The notes under the pieces were generated by a model. That model did no database searches and was not told the origin of the DNA. It saw only the letters and a list, made by a program, of their open reading frames with translations. Shown one piece after another: positions 1 to 8,348 of a stretch of 64,000 bases of DNA. Both the position numbers and the translations under genes were made by a program. The stretch is from the NCBI RefSeq assembly GCF_003957295.1, contig NZ_RQPJ01000021.1:356210-420209 (forward strand), given 5' to 3'. Each line of letters starts with the position of its first letter. Position 1 is the stretch's first letter. Source of the DNA: Arenibacter aquaticus. Its GTDB lineage: Bacteria; Bacteroidota; Bacteroidia; Flavobacteriales; Flavobacteriaceae.

Positions 1-226
1 AAACCTCTCCTTTATTAACCAGATCGGCCAAACGGTCAGCACCTTCCTCTTTGGGGTGTCGTATATATTTGGATTCGGCCAATTCAGACCCCGCATTTTC
101 GCCTTCGTGGTCAAGGAGTTCTTCAATTCTGTTGTTTATAGCTTTGACTTGTTCATCGGTCAATAATTTCCCCAAGGATACATATCCCTGACGGTCCAAT
201 GTCTCCAATTCTTCTTTTGTAAGCAT
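1..226 (-). CDS. Phytanoyl-CoA dioxygenase (PhyH)-like protein, N-terminal part
   Basis: Reading leftward from the ATG at 226, about 75 codons are open to the window edge, so the C-terminal part is missing. The N-terminus (MLTKEELETLDRQGYV, then a helix around LLTDEQVKAINNRIEELL) resembles the start of PhyH-type Fe(II)/2-oxoglutarate dioxygenases, where a 'the-enzyme-steps-up' helix precedes the double-stranded beta-helix. The metal-binding HxD...H residues would lie outside the window, so activity cannot be judged. The family hydroxylates small molecules; substrate unknown. It is followed by another minus-strand gene upstream at 340-726 with a 113-bp gap. Confidence 0.65.
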   Translation of the reverse strand, partial: MLTKEELETLDRQGYVSLGKLLTDEQVKAINNRIEELLDHEGENAGSELAESKYIRHPKEEGADRLADLVNKGEV

Positions 227-339
227 AAAATTGTGGTATAGTGATTGGTATTTCTATATTGGTTAAGGTAAAATTTTACTTTTGTTCCAACCCAAAAAAG
301 ATACAATTTATATTGGATTTATTTTTGGCAATGGGATAA

Positions 340-726
340 TTATTTTCTTTTTGACATAGGGGCAATCAGGTTAGCCCATAGGGAACAGCAAAGCGCCGTA
401 ATGGCAGCACATAATGTAAGGGTATTAATAAATTCGGCCTGGGGCAACCATCCCGTTAGTTTTAGGGTCAGGAATGCGATGTAACTTGAGGGTAGCTGGT
501 AGTGCCCCAACCTATTAAGGATGTCATAGTGCCAGTCTGTTAGAAAGCAGTAGCCCCAGCCCTTCCATATCCCTAACAATCCCCAAGAACCAAAGGTTAA
601 CAATAAGCTAAGGAGATTGAGTTTTCTAGTAGCGGAAAATAGCCAGCCGAATAGGTTAAAGGCAATGAGTAGTGTATGAAAGAGGTAGAAAAAGATATTG
701 GCTATCTTTAAAAGTAAATCCTCCAT
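340..726 (-). CDS. DUF2784-like small integral membrane protein
   Basis: A 128-residue protein starting MEDLLLKIANIFFYLFHTLL. I use the internal ATG at 726 rather than the longer reading frame start at 858, because the first 44 codons of the longer frame look like untranslated leader and the protein then begins directly with a membrane helix. Three to four hydrophobic segments are visible, with a conserved-looking central stretch W-K-G-W-G-Y-C-F-L-T-D-W-H and R-L-G-H. This pattern of Trp, Cys, Leu-Thr and Trp resembles the DUF2784 family of four-helix membrane proteins of unknown function. No function can be given. Confidence 0.6.
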   Translation of the reverse strand: MEDLLLKIANIFFYLFHTLLIAFNLFGWLFSATRKLNLLSLLLTFGSWGLLGIWKGWGYCFLTDWHYDILNRLGHYQLPSSYIAFLTLKLTGWLPQAEFINTLTLCAAITALCCSLWANLIAPMSKRK

Positions 727-1078
727 AATGATTATTGTTGTTTGGCCTACAAGATAGGAAATTATTGATGTTTTGGAGCACCTTCTAAGTAGCCTGTTAC
801 CCTTTGGAAACCTTAGGTGTAGTGTCCATGAAAATTTATGTATACCACAGTATTTCAAAATCTTTTATACCTAGTGATCTCGGCATTAATATTAGGAATA
901 AGACTCAAATAAGGAGATTTGTTTAATCTATAATCATCCTTCCTGCAGACCACTGTACTCCTTGAATTTTTTCTTTAATAATAATATACTAAAAGGAATA
1001 TATGGACAATGGGAGTGGCAATGCCAACATAGACGGAATTTATTTACCTTAGCAAACAATTGTTAAAATAGTTTTTTA
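727..1078. other. Divergent intergenic region
   Basis: This 352-bp AT-rich stretch separates the divergent DUF2784-like and M3 peptidase genes. I see no credible ORF or RNA. A weak match to the Bacteroidota -7 element (TACCTTAG) lies near 1046-1053, about 25 bp before the M3 peptidase start; nothing stronger is visible. Confidence 0.4.
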
Positions 1079-3202
1079 ATGAAAAATATTTCTTTTATAC
1101 TACTGTTGGCGGTTTTGTTTTCTGCTTGTAAGGACTCCAAAACCTCTGACCGATCAACTTCCCAAAACACTATGAATACTAATGAAAATCCACTACTTAA
1201 AGAAAGTAGTTTGCCCTACCATGCACCTGATTTTAGGGTTATTGAAAACAGTCATTTTAAGCCGGCCCTATTACAAGGAATTACAGAAAAAATGGAGGCC
1301 ATAGATAAAATTGCCAACACTCCTGAAGCGGCTACATTTGAAAACACCATTTTGGCCTTGGAAAAAAGCGGAGTGCTTTTGGAGCGGGTTCGAAATATCT
1401 TTTCGGCCCTGACCGGGGCCCATACCAATGATACCCTTCAGGCTGTACAGGAGGAAATGGCGCCGAAATTTTCAGAACTTAGGGATGCAGTATATCTCAA
1501 TGAGAAATTGTTTCAACGTGTAAAAAGTCTTCATGATCGCAAAGAAAGCCTGGATTTGGATGCGGAATCCATGAAATTATTGGAAGAATATTTTGAGGAT
1601 TTTGAAATTGCCGGTGCCAATCTATCCAATGCCGATAAAGAAACCTTAAAAATGTACAATTCCCGCTTGGCTACCTTAGTAACATCCTTTAATAAGACCT
1701 TATTGGAGGCCAATAATGCCGGAGCGGTAGTCTTTACGGAAAAATCCGATTTGAAAGGTCTTTCGGAGGCGCAGCTAAAATCCTTGGAAAACAAGGAAGG
1801 CAAAGGGTGGAAGATTCCACTAAAAAACACCACCCAACAACCTTTGTTACAGTCTTTGGAAAAACGGGAAACCAGGGAAAAAATATTCAAAGCAGCATGG
1901 AACAGGGCAGATGGTACCCCTCAAGACACCAAGGGCATTATCACTGAAATTGCGGCATTAAGGGCCAAAAAAAGTGCCTTGTTAGGTTTTGGTAATTATG
2001 CGGAATGGAGCTTACAGAAAACTATGGCTAAAGTACCGGAAAATGTTTTTAAGATGTTTAACGGACTGATTCCTTCTGCTACTGCCAAAGCTGCTCAGGA
2101 AGCTGAGGAAATTCAAAATATGATCCGGAAAAAAGGGGGAGGCTTTACATTGGCACCATGGGATTGGAACCACTATGCAGAAATGGTACGTAAGGTGAAA
2201 TACGACTTGGACGAAGATCAGATTAAACCTTATTTTGAACTTAAGACCGTTTTGGAAAAAGGAATTTTCTATGCAGCAGAAAGGTTGTATGGTATAACCT
2301 TTAAGGTCAGGACCGATATCCCAACCTACCATGAGGACGTATTGGTATATGAACTTTTTGAGGAGAACGGAGATAAATTGGGATTATTCTATGGCGATTT
2401 CTTTGCAAGGCCAAGCAAGCGGGGAGGAGCTTGGATGAGCAATTTTGTAAACCAGTCGCATCTTTACCAGAAAAAACCGGTAATCTATAACGTCTGTAAT
2501 TATCCCAAACCTACAGAAGGGGAACCGGCCTTGTTGACTTATGACGAAGTAGAAACCATGTTCCATGAATTTGGACATGCCTTGCACGGATTTTTTGCGG
2601 ACCAACAATATCCATCTCTTTCCGGTACCTCTGTGGCAAGGGATTTTGTGGAGTTCCCTTCCCAATTTAATGAGAATTGGGCATTATACCCTGAAGTACT
2701 TAAGAATTATGCCCTACACTATAAAACCGGGGAGCCTATTCCTCAAGAACTAATAAATAAAATAAAGCAATCGGGTACTTTTAATCAAGGCTATAGTCTT
2801 ACAGAGAATTTGGCGGCTTCCAACTTGGATATGCAATGGCATATCATTGCTTCGGAAACAGAAATAACGGATGCCAATGAATTTGAAAAAGAAGCCTTAC
2901 GAAGAACAAAACTGGATGTGGTGTCCGCCGTACCGCCCCGTTATCGCTCAACTTATTTTGCCCATATTTTTGGTAGCGGTTATGCAGCAGGTTATTATTC
3001 TTATCTATGGACCGAAATGCTGCACCACGACGCCTACAATTGGTTTGAGACCCATGGTGGACTGAATCGGGAAAATGGTCAGCGTTTCAGAAACATGGTA
3101 CTTTCCAGAGGAAATACCCTTCCATTGGAGAAAATGTACAAGGATTGGCGCGGCCAAGAACCTAAGATAGATCCCATGCTTAAAGCAAGGGGACTAAAAT
3201 AA
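1079..3202 (+). CDS. M3 family metallopeptidase, lipoprotein
   Basis: A 707-residue zinc peptidase of the thimet oligopeptidase / oligopeptidase A / Dcp family (M3), which cleaves short peptides. The zinc motif HEFGH is at residues 496-500, inside the family signature around FHEFGHALHGFF, and the C-terminal half carries the typical helical fold and the Y-S-Y-L-W-T-E segment near the end. Length agrees with Dcp-like members (about 680-710). The N-terminus MKNISFILLLAVLFSAC is a lipoprotein signal with Cys17, so the enzyme is probably anchored in the periplasm or outer membrane and trims oligopeptides there; related Bacteroidota enzymes are annotated as peptidyl-dipeptidase Dcp. A hairpin terminator follows at 3231-3262. 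Confidence 0.93.
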   Translation: MKNISFILLLAVLFSACKDSKTSDRSTSQNTMNTNENPLLKESSLPYHAPDFRVIENSHFKPALLQGITEKMEAIDKIANTPEAATFENTILALEKSGVLLERVRNIFSALTGAHTNDTLQAVQEEMAPKFSELRDAVYLNEKLFQRVKSLHDRKESLDLDAESMKLLEEYFEDFEIAGANLSNADKETLKMYNSRLATLVTSFNKTLLEANNAGAVVFTEKSDLKGLSEAQLKSLENKEGKGWKIPLKNTTQQPLLQSLEKRETREKIFKAAWNRADGTPQDTKGIITEIAALRAKKSALLGFGNYAEWSLQKTMAKVPENVFKMFNGLIPSATAKAAQEAEEIQNMIRKKGGGFTLAPWDWNHYAEMVRKVKYDLDEDQIKPYFELKTVLEKGIFYAAERLYGITFKVRTDIPTYHEDVLVYELFEENGDKLGLFYGDFFARPSKRGGAWMSNFVNQSHLYQKKPVIYNVCNYPKPTEGEPALLTYDEVETMFHEFGHALHGFFADQQYPSLSGTSVARDFVEFPSQFNENWALYPEVLKNYALHYKTGEPIPQELINKIKQSGTFNQGYSLTENLAASNLDMQWHIIASETEITDANEFEKEALRRTKLDVVSAVPPRYRSTYFAHIFGSGYAAGYYSYLWTEMLHHDAYNWFETHGGLNRENGQRFRNMVLSRGNTLPLEKMYKDWRGQEPKIDPMLKARGLK

Positions 3203-3230
3203 CACAATAAAAGATTTGATATCAATTATA

Positions 3231-3262
3231 AAAAAAAGAGGCCTGTACAGGGTCTCTTTTTA
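3231..3262 (+). terminator. Rho-independent terminator after the M3 peptidase gene
   Basis: An A-rich arm AAAAAGAG is followed by an inner palindrome CCTGTACAGG and closed by CTCTTTTT, so the hairpin ends in a U-run on the plus strand. It lies 29 bp after the peptidase stop. Confidence 0.7.
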
Positions 3263-3400
3263 GTTTGGAAATACTTGTCTTAATGGTTTAGCCCCTTTTG
3301 GGTTTGGTATTAACATGGGGTATGTAATTTATACACCAAAATTCCCAAACAAGATAAAAAGGGTGTTATCTTTAAGGCAGTAACACTAAAAATTGCCATT

Positions 3401-3913
3401 ATGGGGAATATAGCCTACTACCAACAGGCTTTTACTATTGTCCTTTTTTCTTTATTGTACACCTTTGGCCATGCACAGCTAGACTCGTCCTCAGAGCTAT
3501 ACCAAACCATTAAGGAAGTAGACAGTATTCTATTTGTAGAAGGGTTTAATCAATGCAAGCTAAAGGAAATGGAGCCCTATATTGCGGTGGACCTTGAGTT
3601 TTACCATGATAAGTCAGGGTTAAGCACTTCCAAGGAGGCGTTTTTTGAAGCAATAAAACAAAACATTTGCGGGAATGGGGTAAAGAAGCCTATCCGTAAA
3701 TTAGTAGCTGGTAGCATGGAGGTATTTCCCTTATATCAAAATGATGTTTTATATGGAGCAATACAGCATGGGGTTCATGAGTTTTATATCAAAGAAGCTG
3801 ATAAAGACATCTATATTACGGGAATCGCTAAATTTTCACATGTCTTTACTCTGCAAAATGGGGTTTGGCAGTTGAAACGGGTATTGAGTTATGATCACCA
3901 AGCTAAGGAGTAG
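3401..3913 (+). CDS. Exported DUF4440 / NTF2-like protein
   Basis: A 170-residue protein with an N-terminal signal sequence (hydrophobic residues about 8-24, ending FGHAQ). The rest has the cone-shaped NTF2/SnoaL pattern of DUF4440: a helix E-L-Y-Q-T-I-K-E-V-D-S-I-L-F, the strand D-L-E-F-Y-H-D-K-S-G, and the closing strands H-V-F-T-L-Q-N-G-V-W-Q-L-K-R-V-L-S-Y-D-H. Such proteins are small ligand-binding or enzymatic domains; many have no known role. It is preceded by the M3 peptidase terminator and followed 51 bp later by an aminotransferase gene, so the two may be co-transcribed, but nothing links their functions. Confidence 0.75.
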   Translation: MGNIAYYQQAFTIVLFSLLYTFGHAQLDSSSELYQTIKEVDSILFVEGFNQCKLKEMEPYIAVDLEFYHDKSGLSTSKEAFFEAIKQNICGNGVKKPIRKLVAGSMEVFPLYQNDVLYGAIQHGVHEFYIKEADKDIYITGIAKFSHVFTLQNGVWQLKRVLSYDHQAKE

Positions 3914-3964
3914 CAGAAATTAGAAAGAATAAATATTGATTATTAAATATTATACAGTTATTGC

Positions 3965-4831
3965 ATGAATAAGATTTATCCACCTAAAGTTTATCTGAAC
4001 GGAGACATTTTAGCTCCTGACGAGGCAAAAATTTCTGTATTTGACAGAGGTTTTTTGTTTGGTGATGGCATTTATGAGGTGATGGCGCAAATAGGCGGAC
4101 AATTTCTATACCAGGAGGCCCACATTGACCGACTGCAGGAAGGGTTGCAAAAAATTAAAATTGACTTTGATGTTAGGCTTTTGGATACAGAAATTCCCAA
4201 GCTGCTAGATGCAGCAGAACTGCATGGGAAAGATTGCCTGCTATACATACAAATAACTAGGGGAGTGGCTCCAAGAAAACATGCCTATCCAAATCAAATA
4301 ACACCAACTATATTGATGTATGCTACTGCTCAGACCTTACCAGATATTAATGATGTCCTGGCACAGGTGGTTAGTATGAACGATTTTAGATGGTCTCGTT
4401 GTGATATTAAAATGACCTCCCTGTTGGGAAATGTGATGGCCAATGAGTATGGAGCCCAAAAGGGCTGCTACGAAACAGTTCTGTTTAGGGAAGGATTGGT
4501 TACCGAAGCCTCACACAGTAACGTGTTTTTTGTAAGGGATAGGGTGGTATATACCCATCCTGAAAATGAGTATATCCTAAGTGGCATTACTAGGAAGATT
4601 GTGTTGGAACTTTGTGCCCAGTTGGGTATAAAGGTGATGGAAGAGGCAATAGCCATAGAAGAGGTGGTGAAAATGGACGAAGCCTTTCTAACAGGAACCA
4701 ACACCCAGATTGCGTCTATAAAACAATGGGACGACCACTTCTTTTATCATGGAGATACTATTGAAGGTGTTACAAAAGAACTACAATGGGCCTTTAAGGA
4801 ACTTAAAGAGAGAAATAGTACACTAAAGTAG
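3965..4831 (+). CDS. Class IV aminotransferase, D-amino-acid transaminase type
   Basis: A 288-residue fold-type IV PLP enzyme. The N-terminus shows the family motif F-D-R-G-F-L-F-G-D-G-I-Y-E, the PLP lysine is K149 in R-C-D-I-K, and the cofactor phosphate region is T-E-A-S-H-S-N-V-F-F. The R-C-D-I-K context and length match D-alanine transaminases rather than branched-chain aminotransferases, whose lysine lies in a different context. It would interconvert D-amino acids and 2-oxo acids in the cytoplasm, supplying D-Ala or D-Glu or degrading D-amino acids. Exact substrate is inferred; aminodeoxychorismate lyase is a less likely alternative. Confidence 0.88.
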   Translation: MNKIYPPKVYLNGDILAPDEAKISVFDRGFLFGDGIYEVMAQIGGQFLYQEAHIDRLQEGLQKIKIDFDVRLLDTEIPKLLDAAELHGKDCLLYIQITRGVAPRKHAYPNQITPTILMYATAQTLPDINDVLAQVVSMNDFRWSRCDIKMTSLLGNVMANEYGAQKGCYETVLFREGLVTEASHSNVFFVRDRVVYTHPENEYILSGITRKIVLELCAQLGIKVMEEAIAIEEVVKMDEAFLTGTNTQIASIKQWDDHFFYHGDTIEGVTKELQWAFKELKERNSTLK

Positions 4832-4930
4832 TAGTTCTAAAACAGAAAAGAATGGGAGTTACAACAAAAAATAAGGCACTTACAAACCTTTCGGGTTGCA
4901 AGTACCTATTATTATTATTATTACTTAGTT

Positions 4931-5608
4931 TTAATGTAGTAGATCCAGTAATTTTTCGGCTACCAGTTCTGAAGAAGCCGGATTTTGACCGGTTATCAAA
5001 TTCCCATCCTGTAGGGCATAAGCAGTCCAGTCGGCCTTTTTGGAATAGTCTCCACCGTTTTCTTTTAACATGTTTTCCACTAAAAAGGGAACCACCTTGG
5101 TAAGTTGAACCGCTTCCTCCTCGGAATTTGTAAACCCAGTTACCTTTTTTCCTTTTACCAAAGGGGTACCGTCTACATTCTTAACATTTTTTAGTGCTGC
5201 TGGAGCGTGACAGACGAAGGCGATGGGTTTATCTTGTTTATTAAAGGACTCTATTAATTTAATGGAATCGGCATCATTGGCCAAATCCCATAAGGGACCA
5301 TGTCCTCCGGGATAAAAAACGGCGTCGTAATCTGAGGGGTCAATTTGTGATAATACTAAGGTATTATTGATTTTCTCACGGGCAACCACATCCTTTTTAA
5401 AGCGCTCGGTGTCCTTGGTGCTGGACTCTGGCGTATCGCTACTAGGGTCAATAGGTGCAGCACCTCCCTTTGGGGTGGCCAAGGTAATATTGGCCCCTTT
5501 ATCTAAAAGGGTATAATATGGATTAGCAAATTCCTCTATCCAGAATCCCGTTTTCTTTCCAGTGTCTCCCAGTTTGTCATGGGAGGTCAATACAAATAAG
5601 ATATTCAT
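4931..5608 (-). CDS. DJ-1/PfpI family protein, Hsp31-like glyoxalase III/deglycase type
   Basis: A 225-residue class I glutamine-amidotransferase-like protein. The nucleophile elbow is A-F-V-C-H-A-P-A-A-L with Cys133 and His134, and a conserved acidic residue sits at E25/E26 in F-W-I-E-E-F, as in the Hsp31/glyoxalase III subgroup. The insertion around Y-P-G-G-H-G-P-L-W-D-L is also typical of that group. Such proteins convert methylglyoxal to lactate or protect thiols; which activity applies here is inferred. It is the last gene of the TetR, nitroreductase, MDR reductase operon, 39 bp after its neighbour, which fits a carbonyl/electrophile stress role. Confidence 0.85.
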   Translation of the reverse strand: MNILFVLTSHDKLGDTGKKTGFWIEEFANPYYTLLDKGANITLATPKGGAAPIDPSSDTPESSTKDTERFKKDVVAREKINNTLVLSQIDPSDYDAVFYPGGHGPLWDLANDADSIKLIESFNKQDKPIAFVCHAPAALKNVKNVDGTPLVKGKKVTGFTNSEEEAVQLTKVVPFLVENMLKENGGDYSKKADWTAYALQDGNLITGQNPASSELVAEKLLDLLH

Positions 5609-5647
5609 GTCTTGATGTTTTTTAGTTAATAGAATAATAGTAGGGTT

Positions 5648-6646
5648 TTAGGCCTTTACCACCATCTTACCCTTGTTTTTACCCTCAAATAGATCTAAGA
5701 AAGCCTGTGGGGTGTTTTCAAAACCTTCCACGATAGTCTCTGTATAGTCTAGTTTTCCTTCGGTGAGCCAGCTGCTTAAATGCTCCATGGCCTCAGGAAA
5801 TTTATCAGCATAGTTCCATACGATAAACCCCTGCATCAGGGCGCTGTTCTTTACCAAGAAAGGCTGTACGCTGACACTTTTTGGCATTTCTGTATTGTTA
5901 TATACCGATATGGCCCCGCATATAATCATTCGTGCAAATTTGTTGATATTGAACAGCACGGCATCGGAAATAGGTCCACCCACATTATCAAAATATATAT
6001 CCACTCCGTCTGGACAGGCTTCTTGGATAGCCGACCTCATATTAGTAGTGGTGTTGTAATTAATGGCTTCATCAAAACCGAATCTGGACGTTAACATTTC
6101 CACTTTTTCGTCTGTACCGGCAATGCCCACAACCCTAAGGCCCAGAATTTTTCCAATTTGTCCTACAACACTACCCACGGCACCGGCTGCGCCAGAGACT
6201 ATCAAGGTTTCTCCTTTTTTAGGTTTCCCTATTTGGGTGAGGCCCAAATAGGCTGTTAGTCCGGTCATCCCCAAAACACCCAAATAGGCACTTAGGGGGG
6301 CTTTGTCCTTGTCCACTTTTAATAAACCTTCTCCATCGGATATCTGTTGTGTTTTCCAATTTAGCATGCCGGAAACAAATTCACCTTTTTTAAAGTCTTC
6401 ATTTTTGGAAGCTGCCACTTGGGCAATAATTCCGGAGCTTATCGGTTTACCTAATTCAAATGGCGCCACATACGATTTGGCGTCGTTCATCCTTCCCCTT
6501 AAATAAGGGTCTACAGAGATATATGTTGTTTCCAACAGTATTTCACCGTCTTTAAGGCTTAGTTCCACATTTTCCTTAACAAATTCGAAATCCGATAGGG
6601 CAGGTGTGCCTACGGGTCTTTGTTTTAATAAAATAGTCTGTATCAT
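5648..6646 (-). CDS. NADP-dependent MDR oxidoreductase (CurA / leukotriene B4 dehydrogenase-like)
   Basis: A 332-residue zinc-independent medium-chain reductase. The start, MIQTILLKQRPVGTPALSDFEF, and T-T-Y-I-S-V-D-P-Y-L-R-G-R-M are characteristic of the curcumin reductase/prostaglandin reductase branch, which reduces the C=C bond of alpha,beta-unsaturated carbonyls with NADPH. The nucleotide loop is S-G-A-A-G-A-V-G-S-V-V-G and the C-terminus K-N-K-G-K-M-V-V-K. It lies 11 bp after the nitroreductase and 39 bp before the DJ-1 gene in one operon, so it probably removes reactive enones or quinones. Substrate is not determinable. Confidence 0.9.
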   Translation of the reverse strand: MIQTILLKQRPVGTPALSDFEFVKENVELSLKDGEILLETTYISVDPYLRGRMNDAKSYVAPFELGKPISSGIIAQVAASKNEDFKKGEFVSGMLNWKTQQISDGEGLLKVDKDKAPLSAYLGVLGMTGLTAYLGLTQIGKPKKGETLIVSGAAGAVGSVVGQIGKILGLRVVGIAGTDEKVEMLTSRFGFDEAINYNTTTNMRSAIQEACPDGVDIYFDNVGGPISDAVLFNINKFARMIICGAISVYNNTEMPKSVSVQPFLVKNSALMQGFIVWNYADKFPEAMEHLSSWLTEGKLDYTETIVEGFENTPQAFLDLFEGKNKGKMVVKA

Positions 6647-6657
6647 AATATCTTGTT

Positions 6658-7290
6658 TTAATCTATTAGGGTTACCAGGTCTTCAGTACTCTTTCTAACC
6701 TTTATCAAATTTACCAACCAATCCGCTTCTGTATTTCTATATCCCAAAGGTAATAGTACGGCACTTCTTAGTCCTTTTTCGTTTAAGCCCAAAAGACGGT
6801 CTACAGCCGTGGGGTCAAAGCCTTCTATGGGGGTAGCATCAACGCCCTCAAAGGCGGCCGCAGCAATAGCTTGGGAAAAAGCAATATACGCTTGTTTGGC
6901 CGCATGATTAAAATTCTCCTCAGGGTCTCTTTGAGGATAGGAATCCAATAACATCTGTCGGTAATTTTCCCATCCTTCGTTTTTAAATCCCCGTATTTCG
7001 TTGGTAAGGTCGAACATCTTATTGATACGTTCGGCCGTATAAGTGTCCCAAGCTGCAAATACGAGTAGATGGGAGCAATCTGTAATAACAGATTGGTGCC
7101 AAGCCATGGGTTTTATACTCTCCTTTATTTGTTGGTTTGTAATCACCATGATTTCAAACGGCTGTAATCCACTGGACGTAGGAGCCAATCGTGCTGCTTC
7201 TATAATGCGGTCTATTTTCTCCTGTGGGATTCTTTTCCCGTTCATCGCCTTGGCTGCATATCGCCACTTTAATTTATCCAATAATTCCAT
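6658..7290 (-). CDS. Nitroreductase family NAD(P)H-dependent oxidoreductase
   Basis: A 210-residue flavin reductase of the NfsB/nitroreductase fold. The N-terminus L-K-W-R-Y-A-A-K-A-M followed by I-D-R-I-I-E-A-A-R-L-A-P-T-S-S-G-L-Q-P-F provides the FMN-binding arginine and serine cluster, and F-E-G-V-D-A-T-P-I-E-G-F is the conserved middle motif. It reduces nitroaromatics or quinones with FMN. It sits 31 bp after the TetR gene and 11 bp before the MDR reductase. A homologue lies at 28520-29194 in a second oxidoreductase operon. Confidence 0.9.
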   Translation of the reverse strand: MELLDKLKWRYAAKAMNGKRIPQEKIDRIIEAARLAPTSSGLQPFEIMVITNQQIKESIKPMAWHQSVITDCSHLLVFAAWDTYTAERINKMFDLTNEIRGFKNEGWENYRQMLLDSYPQRDPEENFNHAAKQAYIAFSQAIAAAAFEGVDATPIEGFDPTAVDRLLGLNEKGLRSAVLLPLGYRNTEADWLVNLIKVRKSTEDLVTLID

Positions 7291-7321
7291 TGATATGTAT
7301 TTAATATGTTGAGTTAAGTTT

Positions 7322-7900
7322 TTATTTCTTGATACTGTCCCATGCCGCTTGGTAGGCCTCTTCTATGCCGTCTTGATCTATTTTAAAGACCCCGCGCTGC
7401 TGCATAACCATTAAAAAGGATAGGGGGTTAATGGAGTAGGCATAGAGCAAATAATCCGATAACGGTTTTATAATGTCTTCTTGTTTGCCTTTATGCCATA
7501 GATCCAATAAGGGTTGCAGGTGTTTTAGTCCTTCTTGCCTACTTGGCTCATCAATCATGGGCGTATTGTCGCACTGGGCCAGAAACATGGCTTCTTCCAC
7601 TTCTTTTAGTTTAAAATCGGCAATTCGCTTCCAAATTTTTTCAAATCCTTCTGCTACGGGAATGTCTTCATTGTGATTTTGAAAAGCATAGTCCGTAAAT
7701 TTGGTCTTGACATCGAGGTATACCTTGTTTACAAGGTCTTGCTTATTCTCAAAATAAAGGTATATGGTGGCAGGGGAGACATTGGCCATTTTTGCAATTT
7801 TAGACATAGGGGTGGCATGAAAACCGCTGTTATTTACCAAATGGATGGTTGCTCTTACCAAAGCTTCCCGCTTTTCAAGACTTTTTTGAAGTTTAGCCAT
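7322..7900 (-). CDS. TetR/AcrR family transcriptional regulator
   Basis: I start at the internal ATG at 7900 (192 residues; MAKLQKSLEKREALVRATI). A longer frame reaches 7963 but its 21 extra residues do not look like the family. The helix-turn-helix is M-S-K-I-A-K-M-A-N-V-S-P-A-T-I-Y-L-Y-F, followed by the usual E-N-K-Q-D-L-V. The C-terminal ligand domain is not recognisable beyond the fold. It heads a four-gene operon of reductases and a DJ-1 protein, so it is probably their repressor, released by an electrophile or quinone. A 14-bp palindrome 77 bp upstream is the likely operator. Confidence 0.88.
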   Translation of the reverse strand: MAKLQKSLEKREALVRATIHLVNNSGFHATPMSKIAKMANVSPATIYLYFENKQDLVNKVYLDVKTKFTDYAFQNHNEDIPVAEGFEKIWKRIADFKLKEVEEAMFLAQCDNTPMIDEPSRQEGLKHLQPLLDLWHKGKQEDIIKPLSDYLLYAYSINPLSFLMVMQQRGVFKIDQDGIEEAYQAAWDSIKK

Positions 7901-7976
7901 ATATTCTATTATATTAATTTTTATACCCTGTTTATACCGCAATTTGTTGGTAGGCGGGTACAAAGATATCGATAAA

Positions 7977-7990
7977 AATGAATATTCATT
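7977..7990. promoter_or_regulatory. Palindromic candidate TetR operator
   Basis: AATGAATATTCATT is a perfect 14-bp palindrome upstream of the TetR-headed operon. It shares the GAATATT core with the inverted repeats at 14442-14455 and 15070-15083 next to the second TetR gene. Operator function is inferred. Confidence 0.5.
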
Positions 7991-8285
7991 CTCTTTTATA
8001 AGGTCTTAACATAAGATTACAACTTAGCCGTTAATAAATGGCTAAAAGCGGGTAGTTAAAAGGGGCATTTAGACCAGTTGTGGCATATAGGGGAAAAGAA
8101 GAGTGTAATGGGTAGTGGCGTTGTATCATACTTATAATCAGTTAGATGTGAATGCATTTTCAATATGGGGGTCATAAGGTTATTTTTTGTCCCCATGGAG
8201 AAATATTAAGATTGGGCAATCTTGGGTTTGTTTTGGGTTATTATAAAGTTATCTTAAAGTTAAGGCTGTGAAATATACCTTACAA

Positions 8286-8306
8286 CCGTAATTTTTACAT
8301 TTACGG
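8286..8306. promoter_or_regulatory. Inverted repeat upstream of AraC gene
   Basis: CCGTAA and TTACGG are separated by 9 bp and lie about 43 bp before the AraC start. This could be a regulator site or a transcript structure. The surrounding 7991-8348 stretch holds no ORF that I can support. Confidence 0.3.
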
Positions 8307-8348
8307 CTAGGATGCTTTGGAAACAGGCTATATAATAATCAAATTATT

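Noticed and set aside
4852-5103. 83-codon plus-strand ORF
   Set aside because: It overlaps the DJ-1 gene on the opposite strand over most of its length and shows no family features; it is a shadow frame.
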